From the NCBI GenBank assembly GCA_030610725.1, contig JAUWRE010000088.1, positions 1 through 5,490 on the forward strand: a stretch of DNA of 5,490 nucleotides. The letters are read 5' to 3'. Each line of letters starts with the position of its first letter. Position 1 is the stretch's first letter. The notes under the pieces were generated by a model. That model made no database searches and was not told the DNA's origin. It saw only the letters and a list, made by a program, of their open reading frames with translations. This stretch comes from Candidatus Aerophobota bacterium (GTDB taxonomy: Bacteria; Aerophobota; Aerophobia; Aerophobales; AE-B3A). Position numbers and translations under genes: made by a program. Positions 1 through 5,490 of the stretch are shown here, piece by piece.

Positions 1-2178
1 ATACTTTTTCTCATAATACTACTTTCTAATTTTTCCTTGGGGCTGGGTGTCTATCTGAGGAATACCAAAGGTAAAGCAAACCAATTCTTTTTTGCTTTTG
101 TTTTTTTCTTGACGATTTGGCTTTTGAGTAACTATTTGCAAAATGAGCCAGTTGGTCTGCCGCTAGCTGCTCTCTTTCTCCAGATAGACTTTGCTACAGC
201 GCCTTTACTTGTTTATTTCTTTCTTTTGTTCTGCCTTAACTTCCAGCGAGTTCACCTCATCTCCTCCAGACCAAGAGCTCTCTTGGCTCTTTGCCTCCCG
301 CTAATCCTCACTATCCTTTCTTTCACAGACTTAATCATTACCCGAATCAAAATCCTGGATGGCTCCATTCATTTCGACCTGGGAAGATTATACCCTCTAT
401 ATACCGCCTGCCTCTTGGTTTATGCAAGCAGCGGATGTACGGATTTAATCATTAAGTGGCGAAGCTCTCAGGGCATTGAAAGAATGCAAGTATTTTACTT
501 GTTGTTTGGTTTTTTACTTACCGCTTGCGTAGCTTTGCCAATAAATTTATTTTTTCAATCAGCGCTTACCATCAGACTCTTCCGAATAGCCAATTATAGT
601 TTCTTTTTCCCGATCACTTTTACCACCTATTCTATTCTTAAGTACCGTCTGATGGACGTACGAGTGGTAATGAGAGAAACCACTATTTATCTAATCTGTT
701 CGTTGGCGGTTCTTTCGTTTGGCCTTTTACTCTGGTTCCCTTTAACCAGATACTTGTTCCTTCCCCCTCTTGTCAGTCTTTCTCTTATTTTGCTTGGCGG
801 TGCGGCTGTTTTCCGCTGGATTCAGACTCCTACGCGAAAAATGGCTCAAAAGTATTTTTTCGCTGGCCTTGGGCAAACTGAGGAAACGGTAAGAATCCTT
901 TCAAAGAAACTAACCAGTCTCATAGACCAAAATGAACTTGTCTCGGTCTTTCTTAAGACCGTAATTGACTCTTTCGAATTAGATAAAGCAGGAATTATTC
1001 TGCGAAAGGGAACCTCCCATTACTATGAGAGCGAGAAACTGATTGGATTTAAGACAAAAAACCTATCTTTAAAAAGTGATAATTTTCTAATTCATCACTT
1101 AAAGAAAATCAAATCTGCCGAAATCAAGGAAGAACTGACTCTGAAAATCAAAGACAACTCCTCTAAAGAAAAGACCGCTCAATTAATGCAGTTGAAAGAG
1201 GAAATGAGTAAAATGGGGGCTGAGGCATGCTTTCCCTTGCTGAGTAAAGAAGAGTTAGGAGGTATTCTTATTCTGGGTAAAAAAATTTCCGGGAAACCCT
1301 ATTCTAAACAAGACTTATATCTCCTCGAAGCCCTGGCTAACCAGGCCGCCACAGCCTTAGGTAATGCTAAATTACACCAGGAGGTCAAAAATTGGGGCAA
1401 AGAACTAGATCGAAAAGTCAAAGAAAAGAGTAAGGAATTGAAAAAGAGCCAGGTTCAATTGCTTCAGTCCGAAAAATTAGCTGGTATAGGACAGTTAGCT
1501 GCCGGAATTGCCCATGAAATAAGAAATCCGTTGGGAATTATAGCTACCTCCCTTTACTATCTAAACGATGTTCTACCTAAAAAAAAAGAGGATATAAAGA
1601 GGCATTTTCAAATAATGGAGGCGGAGATAAACCGATGCGAGAACATAATCAGTAATCTTTTAGAATTTTCTCGCAAATCAACACAGGAAGTCGAGCTAAT
1701 TGATGTTAACCAACTATTAAATATTACCCTGTCCCTGGTGGAAAAAGACCTTCTTGTCAAGGATATTAAACTAATTAAGAAGTTTCGTCACAGCCTTACT
1801 ATTAAAGCAAATATGGATGAGATAAAACAGGTTTTTTTGAACCTAATACTAAATGCTACTCAGGCTATGCCACGTGGAGGTAGATTGGACATAGCAACTT
1901 CTATCAGCAAAAATGAACGGGTAAAAATACAAGTTGTTGATTCCGGAACAGGTATCCCTGAAAAACACCTTTCCAAGATTTTTGACCCTTTCTTCACCAC
2001 TAAAGCACCGGGAGAAGGAACCGGCCTTGGTCTAACTCTGGTTCACAATATAATTGAAAGATGGGGAGGAACCATTCAAGTAGAAAGCCAGGGGGTTAAA
2101 GGGACTACTTTCACCATTGAATTTCCTATTCTTAAAGAAGAGCCCTCCCAGGAGAAGATTAATGGACCGACCAGTTAA
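1..2178 (+). CDS. Membrane-bound sensor histidine kinase (multi-TM, GAF, HisKA, HATPase_c), 5' partial
   Basis: This protein autophosphorylates on histidine and should pass the phosphate to the regulator encoded next. The frame is open to base 1 and codes for a hydrophobic stretch (ILFLIILL) completing a first membrane helix, so the TTG at 37 is probably not the start and the gene begins upstream. Counting from that TTG, about nine membrane helices run to residue ~261, resembling the 7TM histidine-kinase sensor plus an extra helix pair. A GAF-like domain follows (~290-445), then a Lys/Glu-rich coiled coil (~443-482). The H-box AHEIRNPL places the phospho-acceptor His at bases 1513-1515. ATP-binding motifs are the N-box NLILN (1840-1854), DSGTGIP (1939-1959), FDPFFTTK, and GEGTGLGL (2011-2034). 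The kinase core resembles NtrB/AtoS/PilS-type kinases that serve sigma-54 activators. The 3' end overlaps the regulator by 17 bases. All catalytic motifs are intact. The signal is unknown. Confidence 0.95.
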   Translation: MLFLIILLSNFSLGLGVYLRNTKGKANQFFFAFVFFLTIWLLSNYLQNEPVGLPLAALFLQIDFATAPLLVYFFLLFCLNFQRVHLISSRPRALLALCLPLILTILSFTDLIITRIKILDGSIHFDLGRLYPLYTACLLVYASSGCTDLIIKWRSSQGIERMQVFYLLFGFLLTACVALPINLFFQSALTIRLFRIANYSFFFPITFTTYSILKYRLMDVRVVMRETTIYLICSLAVLSFGLLLWFPLTRYLFLPPLVSLSLILLGGAAVFRWIQTPTRKMAQKYFFAGLGQTEETVRILSKKLTSLIDQNELVSVFLKTVIDSFELDKAGIILRKGTSHYYESEKLIGFKTKNLSLKSDNFLIHHLKKIKSAEIKEELTLKIKDNSSKEKTAQLMQLKEEMSKMGAEACFPLLSKEELGGILILGKKISGKPYSKQDLYLLEALANQAATALGNAKLHQEVKNWGKELDRKVKEKSKELKKSQVQLLQSEKLAGIGQLAAGIAHEIRNPLGIIATSLYYLNDVLPKKKEDIKRHFQIMEAEINRCENIISNLLEFSRKSTQEVELIDVNQLLNITLSLVEKDLLVKDIKLIKKFRHSLTIKANMDEIKQVFLNLILNATQAMPRGGRLDIATSISKNERVKIQVVDSGTGIPEKHLSKIFDPFFTTKAPGEGTGLGLTLVHNIIERWGGTIQVESQGVKGTTFTIEFPILKEEPSQEKINGPTS
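2151..2157 (+). promoter_or_regulatory. Ribosome binding site for the response regulator
   Basis: GGAGAAG lies inside the last codons of the kinase gene, with seven bases between GGAG and the ATG at 2162. It favours that ATG over the in-frame TTG at 2117, which would add 15 residues absent from a normal receiver N-terminus. Its position inside the upstream gene suggests translational coupling of kinase and regulator. Confidence 0.75.
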
Positions 2179-3514
2179 GATTCTTATAGTCGATGATGAA
2201 GTCAATTTACTTCAGTCCTTGAGCGATGTTTTAAGAAAAAAGGGATATTTAGTAGCTACCGCGCGAAACGGACTAGAGGCACTGGAAAAGCTCAAAAAAA
2301 GATACTTCAATATGGCCATTGTTGATTTTAAGATGCCCAAAATGGGAGGAATGGAACTGCTGGAAGTGATGAAAGAAAGGTACCCTCAAACCCCGGTAGT
2401 GATTCTGACCGGCTACGGCACCATTAAAAGTGCAGTCGATGCTATGAAGAAAGGAGCCTACAATTACTTAATTAAACCCTTCCGCCCCGATGAGATTATA
2501 TTAATCGCTAATAAAATTATGGAGGAAGAAAACCTGAGGGAGGAAAATAGATTTCTGCGCCAGGAATTGGAGAAAAAAGGAGAAATTATTACCCAGAGCG
2601 AGGAAATGCGCAGGTTAAAGGAGCTAATAGAGCAAGTAGCCAGAACCGAAGCCACTGTTTTAATCACCGGGGAAACCGGAACAGGAAAGGAACTGGTTGC
2701 TCAGGCCATCTACCAGAAAAGCTCCCGCAAAAGAAACCTATTTGTTAAAGTAAATTGCGCTGCTCTGGCTGAAGGAGTACTGGAGAGTGAGCTTTTTGGC
2801 CATGAAAGGGGAGCTTTTACCGATGCTTACATTCAAAAAAAAGGTAGGTTTGAACTGGCTGATAGAGGAACCTTATTTTTGGACGAAATTGGAGATATCC
2901 CTGTTACTACTCAAGTAAAGCTTTTGAGGGTCTTGCAAGAAGGTGAATTTGAAAGAGTGGGAGCAGAAGAGACCATTAAAGTTGATGTGAGGATTATCGC
3001 CGCCACTAACCAGAACCTTCCCCGGGCTATAAAAGAAAAAAGATTCCGGGAAGACCTCTTTTATCGGCTTAATGTAGTCAGCCTTGAGCTTCCCCCTTTG
3101 AGAGAGAGGAAAGAAGATATTCCACTTCTGGCACAATATTTCTTGAGAAAACATAGAGCATTAAATAAACAAGTGGAAAGAATTAGTAAAGAAGCTCTTG
3201 CTCACCTTATCTCTTATTCCTGGCCGGGAAATATAAGAGAACTAGAAAATACTATGGAAAGGGCAATTATCCTGACTAAGAAGCTCTTAATCGAAAAAGG
3301 TGACCTCTCTTTGCCTTCTGGGGATATTGCCTCTTTGAGTAAAGTGAGCTTCTCCCTCGTCTCAAAATCCTTGCGAGGAGTGGAAAGGAGTCTTTTAGTT
3401 ACTGTCCTGGAGGAAACTAACTGGAATCTAAGTAAAGCCGCCCAGATTCTTGAGATTTCCCGCACCACTTTGTATAGTAAAATAAAGAAACACAAGCTAG
3501 CTGATAGCTCATAG
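2162..3514 (+). CDS. NtrC-family sigma-54-dependent response regulator
   Basis: This 450-residue cytoplasmic transcription activator uses ATP hydrolysis to open sigma-54 RNA polymerase complexes once phosphorylated. The receiver domain (~5-120) has the acidic pair D11/D12, phospho-acceptor D55 (IVDFKMP), T83 and K105. The AAA+ domain (~143-375) has Walker A GETGTGKE (170-177), the sigma-54-contact loop as GAFTDA (217-222) instead of canonical GAFTGA, Walker B TLFLDE (237-242), sensor ATN (281-283), arginine-finger region FREDLFYR (295-302) and WPGNIRELE (354-362). A Fis-type helix-turn-helix (~420-445, NLSKAAQILEISRTTLY) binds DNA. Length and domain order are normal for the family. The start at 2162 is set by the ribosome binding site and receiver alignment. 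The gene is cotranscribed with the overlapping kinase, its likely phosphodonor. The last four residues (ADSS) and stop come from a repeat that starts at 3499. The regulated genes cannot be read from the protein, so no symbol is given. Confidence 0.97.
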   Translation: MDRPVKILIVDDEVNLLQSLSDVLRKKGYLVATARNGLEALEKLKKRYFNMAIVDFKMPKMGGMELLEVMKERYPQTPVVILTGYGTIKSAVDAMKKGAYNYLIKPFRPDEIILIANKIMEEENLREENRFLRQELEKKGEIITQSEEMRRLKELIEQVARTEATVLITGETGTGKELVAQAIYQKSSRKRNLFVKVNCAALAEGVLESELFGHERGAFTDAYIQKKGRFELADRGTLFLDEIGDIPVTTQVKLLRVLQEGEFERVGAEETIKVDVRIIAATNQNLPRAIKEKRFREDLFYRLNVVSLELPPLRERKEDIPLLAQYFLRKHRALNKQVERISKEALAHLISYSWPGNIRELENTMERAIILTKKLLIEKGDLSLPSGDIASLSKVSFSLVSKSLRGVERSLLVTVLEETNWNLSKAAQILEISRTTLYSKIKKHKLADSS

Positions 3515-3592
3515 CTCATAGTAAATTCAAAACAAAGTCCAGAATAGCTCATAGTTCATAGCTGATAGGAAAACCAAAACAAAGTTCATCGC
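3499..3592 (+). repeat. Two direct copies of a 47-bp repeat built from AGCTCAT-like 7-mers
   Basis: Copy 1 is 3499-3545 and copy 2 is 3546-3592. Each begins with three 7-mers (AGCTGAT, AGCTCAT, AGCTCAT in copy 1; AGCTCAT, AGTTCAT, AGCTGAT in copy 2) followed by AG, a 7-base spacer and an identical AAAACAAAGT (3529-3538 and 3576-3585). By hand alignment the first 40 positions match at 34 and the last seven diverge. The array starts inside the regulator gene and provides its last codons and TAG. The function is unknown. Similar short-unit repeats are often dispersed through a genome, but only this patch is visible here. Confidence 0.8.
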
Positions 3593-3599
3593 TGAACTT
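3582..3599. repeat. Small inverted repeat (AAGTTCA / TGAACTT)
   Basis: A perfect 7-base inverted repeat (3582-3588 and 3593-3599) surrounds a 4-base loop TCGC. It overlaps the end of the second 47-bp copy and directly abuts the GC-rich palindrome. No T-run follows, so it is not a typical intrinsic terminator. It may be part of the repeat patch. Confidence 0.45.
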
Positions 3600-3601
3600 A
3601 C

Positions 3602-3649
3602 CCCCTCTCCCTTCCCTCTCCCCTCGGGGGAGAGGATTGAGGTGAGGGG
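3602..3649. repeat. GC-rich dispersed-type palindrome (CCCCTC...GAGGGG)
   Basis: The core hairpin is CCTCTCCCC (3615-3623) paired with GGGGAGAGG (3627-3635) across a 3-base loop. Outer arms CCCCTC (3602-3607) and GAGGGG (3644-3649) pair around an imperfect middle. This C/G-only block contrasts sharply with the AT-rich surroundings. The pattern resembles palindromic repeats seen at many intergenic sites across diverse bacteria (from memory, not searched). It could fold in the 3' end of the kinase-regulator mRNA, where it might slow exonucleases or weakly stop transcription. It is followed by AAAAAGG on the + strand, so it is not a canonical intrinsic terminator. Confidence 0.75.
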
Positions 3650-3723
3650 AAAAAGGAAATTTCTATACTATTAAATTAACTAAATAGTGTTCAGAGAATG
3701 TTAGACACAGACCATCATTCGGA

Positions 3724-3751
3724 TAGACAGTATCCCAAATTAAGATATAGT
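3724..3751 (+). promoter_or_regulatory. Candidate sigma-70-type promoter of the radical SAM gene
   Basis: TAGACA (3724-3729, five of six to TTGACA) and TATAGT (3746-3751, five of six to TATAAT) are separated by 16 bases. The expected transcription start, about seven bases past the -10, falls at 3758-3759, which is the ATG itself. Either the mRNA is leaderless or the promoter call is a chance match in AT-rich DNA. The fit of both boxes and the absence of a Shine-Dalgarno make the leaderless reading plausible. Confidence 0.4.
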
Positions 3752-3758
3752 AACAAGT

Positions 3759-5069
3759 ATGAAGATAAAATTAATAGGACCAACCAGGTATCTTGAGAAC
3801 GGTAAGCTACTAAAATCAAAGAAACTTATGGTCCCCTCTCTTACCTTCCCTCTTCTTGCCGCTTTAACACCTGCTGATATTGATGTTTCTATTGTAAATG
3901 AGATATGTGAGGATATCAACTTTGAGGAAAAAGTTGATTTGGTCGGTATCACTTCCTACACCATCAACATACACAGAGCTTATCAAATTGCTGATGAGTT
4001 TAGAAAAAGGAACGTGCCTGTTGTAATGGGTGGAATTCATGTATCTATGCAGCCAGAGGAAGCAAAGGAACATGCCGATACAATAATAGTAGGTGAAGCT
4101 GAGGAGACCTGGCCGCAGTTTATAAATGATATTAGAAACGGCATAAGGAAGAAGGTCTATACAGCAGAGAAAAGACCATCACTTGTTCATCTTCCTATCC
4201 CTCGATTTTCACTAATAAATAAATCTCACTACCTAGATTATAAGGTCATTCCTGTTCAAACTGGAAGAGGATGTCCTCATTCTTGTGATTTTTGTTCTGT
4301 TACAAAGTTTTCAGGAAAACAATACAGACCCCGACCTATTCCCGATGTTATCAATGAGATAAGGACCGTTGGAGAGAAAATCTATTTCTTTATTGACGAC
4401 AATATATTTGCCAGCCGTTCTCGCGCAAGAAAGTTACTCAAAGCACTTATCCCCCTCAGGATTCTCTGGTTTGGACAGGCCACCATAAGCGCCGCAGAGG
4501 ATAAAGAGTTAATCGAGCTGGCTCGAAAGAGTGGCTGTATTGAAATGGGTGTAGGTCTGGAGAGTTTGTCTCGCAAAAACCTTGAGTCTGTGGGGAAAAC
4601 AATAAATAAAGTTGAACACTATGAAAAGAATCTGAAAGTCTATAGAAAGGCAGGAATCAGGGTACTAGGGAGCATGATATTTGGTTTTGATGACGAGCAG
4701 CCTGAAGTTTTTAAAGAGACTTACCATTTCCTGCTCAAGAACCGTGTGCCTTATACCTATTGGTCGCCTCTTTGTCCTTATCCGGGAACACCCCTTTACA
4801 AAAGATTGAAGGATCAAGGTAGGTTGAAGGATGCTAAGTGGTGGCTTAATCCTGATGGGAAAACTTATGGTCTGGAATTTACAGGAACCAAAATGGAGGA
4901 AGAGGTCTTTTCTAAAAATTTATATCACTACTATAAGCGCTATTACTCTCTAGGAAGCATAATCAAACGAACCCTCTTTCCTCCTCAGCAAAGGTGGCCA
5001 TCTACCATTTACCTCAACCTGGCCTACAGAAAAAGAGTTACCCCGGAGGCTAATCTTTTTGAACATTGA
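3759..5069 (+). CDS. B12-binding-domain radical SAM protein, substrate unknown
   Basis: This 436-residue enzyme should bind a 4Fe-4S cluster, reduce S-adenosylmethionine and form a 5'-deoxyadenosyl radical or transfer a methyl group. The N-terminal third (~1-135) has a cobalamin-binding-like Rossmann fold (VDLVGITSYT, VVMGGIHVSM, VGEAEETW) but no DxHxxG lower-ligand motif, as in many members. The radical SAM core (~165-350) carries C172, C176 and C179 (CPHSCDFC), the strand FFIDDNIF (210-217), GVGLESL (264-270) and SMIFGFDDE (305-313). The C-terminal tail (~385-425) is basic and aromatic, a pattern I associate with related proteins. A TAA at 3741-3743 limits upstream extension, and the MKIKLIGP start fits the family, so the ATG at 3759 is firm although no Shine-Dalgarno precedes it. 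Relatives include methyltransferases and lipid- or cofactor-modifying enzymes such as the HpnP/BchE type. No neighbour here indicates a substrate, and the gene stands alone between two repeat patches. Confidence 0.93.
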   Translation: MKIKLIGPTRYLENGKLLKSKKLMVPSLTFPLLAALTPADIDVSIVNEICEDINFEEKVDLVGITSYTINIHRAYQIADEFRKRNVPVVMGGIHVSMQPEEAKEHADTIIVGEAEETWPQFINDIRNGIRKKVYTAEKRPSLVHLPIPRFSLINKSHYLDYKVIPVQTGRGCPHSCDFCSVTKFSGKQYRPRPIPDVINEIRTVGEKIYFFIDDNIFASRSRARKLLKALIPLRILWFGQATISAAEDKELIELARKSGCIEMGVGLESLSRKNLESVGKTINKVEHYEKNLKVYRKAGIRVLGSMIFGFDDEQPEVFKETYHFLLKNRVPYTYWSPLCPYPGTPLYKRLKDQGRLKDAKWWLNPDGKTYGLEFTGTKMEEEVFSKNLYHYYKRYYSLGSIIKRTLFPPQQRWPSTIYLNLAYRKRVTPEANLFEH

Positions 5070-5208
5070 TTCATAGAGATTACGGCAGATTTATAGAATG
5101 ATATTAGCACCACCTTAATATGGCAAAAGAAAGAGCTCTTTTGACCCAGATTGACCTGTCGTATTTTGAACAAAAAATGGGAGATGCTCAGTGAAATACG
5201 TTTCTTTC

Positions 5209-5256
5209 TGTCGTTGCAAGGAGCCCTGAAAGCTTTCAGGACGACATGGCAATCTC
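5209..5256. repeat. Palindromic repeat unit A (TGTCGTTGCAAGG...GCAATCTC)
   Basis: The unit opens with TGTCGTTGCAAGGAGCC and ends in GGCAATCTC. In its middle is a perfect 16-base palindrome, CCTGAAAGCTTTCAGG (5225-5240). The ends match unit B downstream (TGTCATTGCGAGG ... GCAATCT) in the same orientation. It resembles the widespread REP/MITE-like family with consensus close to TGTCATTGCGAGGAGC (recalled, not searched). Confidence 0.7.
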
Positions 5257-5289
5257 TGGTGAAAAATGGTAAGGGCCCAGTAAACCCCG

Positions 5290-5390
5290 TGTCATTGCGA
5301 GGGATGAAATCCTGAAGCAATCTATGTTTTTGGGATTGCAGAGCCTGTTCCGAGCGAAGCGAGGAATCTCCTATCGCTCCTCCAATGACG
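5290..5390. repeat. Composite palindromic repeat units B-C with GTCATTG/CAATGAC ends (MITE-like)
   Basis: Unit B (5290-5323) runs from TGTCATTGCGAGG to GCAATCT and holds a small hairpin GGAT-GAA-ATCC (5302-5312). Unit C (5346-5370) is TGTTCCGAGCGAAGCGAGG followed by AATCTC. The block closes with CAATGAC (5383-5389), the exact reverse complement of GTCATTG at 5291-5297. The reverse complement of the right end reads CGTCATTGGAGGAGCGA, so it is an inverted, diverged copy of the left end. This looks like a short non-coding element with inverted ends and internal repeat units. No transposase is present. Confidence 0.65.
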
Positions 5391-5454
5391 TGGTTCGCTG
5401 AATATTTACGACTTTTCTGCCAGCTCTTGAGTTTCCCTATGCTTTTTGTCAGGG

Positions 5455-5470
5455 TGGCACAAAATTTGCT
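5455..5470 (+). promoter_or_regulatory. Sigma-54 (-24/-12) promoter reading out of the window
   Basis: TGGCAC (5455-5460), five bases, then TTGCT (5466-5470) match the sigma-54 consensus TGGCACG-N4-TTGCW, except for A instead of G after the -24 box. The invariant GG (5456-5457) and GC (5468-5469) are separated by exactly ten bases. Transcription would start near 5481, so the controlled gene lies beyond the right edge. The sigma-54 activator encoded at 2162-3514 is a possible regulator, though nothing in this window proves that link. Confidence 0.75.
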
Positions 5471-5490
5471 TACTTCCTATGAAAGCTAGT

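Larger units (their letters stand above)
5070..5490. other. Intergenic region without a convincing gene
   Basis: No coding frame here looks like a protein. The first ~140 bases are AT-rich with a weak inverted repeat (CAAAAGA 5124-5130 / TCTTTTG 5137-5143) that lacks a following T-run. Bases 5209-5390 carry palindromic repeat units. Bases 5391-5450 appear unique, and I saw no obvious activator-binding dyad in them. A sigma-54 promoter lies at the right edge. No clear terminator for the radical SAM gene was seen. Confidence 0.7.

Noticed and set aside
2117..2161. TTG start giving a regulator 15 residues longer
   Set aside because: The extra residues do not fit a receiver N-terminus, and the ATG at 2162 has a well-spaced GGAG.
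3127..3145. TGGCAC followed by an AT-rich stretch, resembling a second sigma-54 promoter
   Set aside because: The -12 GC is absent at the required spacing (CT instead), and it lies inside the regulator coding region.
3499..3592. CRISPR array
   Set aside because: Only two imperfect copies directly abut, with no unique spacers between them and no cas genes.
5124..5143. Inverted repeat CAAAAGA/TCTTTTG as a terminator for the radical SAM gene
   Set aside because: The stem is AT-rich and short, and ACCCAG rather than a T-run follows.
5120..5194. 24-codon frame on the + strand starting MAKERALL
   Set aside because: No ribosome binding site, very short, no recognisable family, and no way to support expression from the sequence.
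5024..5320. 98-residue frame on the minus strand
   Set aside because: It runs antisense through the end of the radical SAM gene and through the palindromic repeats. Its composition (such as IPRNDTG) is the usual translation of such repeats.
5479..5490. ATG AAA GCT AGT as the start of the gene driven by the sigma-54 promoter
   Set aside because: It begins about two bases before the predicted transcript start and has no ribosome binding site, so the true gene start is probably beyond the window.

Overview
The window looks like bacterial chromosome of low to moderate GC (about 40% by eye) from an organism that uses sigma-54. Evidence for this is an NtrC-type activator and a well-spaced -24/-12 promoter. 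The lysine-rich proteins, AGA/AAA-rich codons and dispersed palindromic repeats remind me of uncultivated or deep-branching lineages, such as Omnitrophota-like or Desulfobacterota-like genomes. That is an impression, and the sequence alone does not fix the taxon.

Layout, all genes on the + strand. (1) Bases 1-2178 hold a membrane-bound sensor histidine kinase whose 5' end lies outside the window. It has about nine membrane helices, a GAF-like domain, a coiled coil, and HisKA and HATPase domains. (2) Bases 2162-3514 hold its partner, an NtrC-family response regulator (receiver, sigma-54 AAA+, Fis-type HTH). It overlaps the kinase gene by 17 bases and has a good ribosome binding site inside the kinase's last codons. 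(3) Bases 3499-3649 hold a repeat patch: two 47-bp direct copies built from AGCTCAT-like 7-mers, which supply the last four codons and stop of the regulator, then a GC-rich palindrome. (4) Bases 3759-5069 hold a B12-binding-domain radical SAM protein of unknown substrate. It lacks a Shine-Dalgarno, and a sigma-70-like promoter sits so close to the ATG that the mRNA may be leaderless. (5) Bases 5070-5490 hold no convincing gene. They contain a cluster of TGTCATTGCGAGG-type palindromic repeat units and, at the right edge, a sigma-54 promoter reading out of the window.

The kinase and regulator form one two-component system: a membrane or cytoplasmic signal leads to phosphorylation of the regulator, which then activates sigma-54 RNA polymerase. 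The promoter at 5455-5470 is the only good sigma-54 site I found, so it is a candidate target, with its gene just beyond the edge. The radical SAM gene lies between two repeat patches with its own candidate promoter and need not belong to the same circuit. I see no clear new multi-gene system here. The most useful leads are the edge sigma-54 promoter, the repeat-encoded regulator tail, the composite repeat cluster and the uncharacterised radical SAM enzyme.
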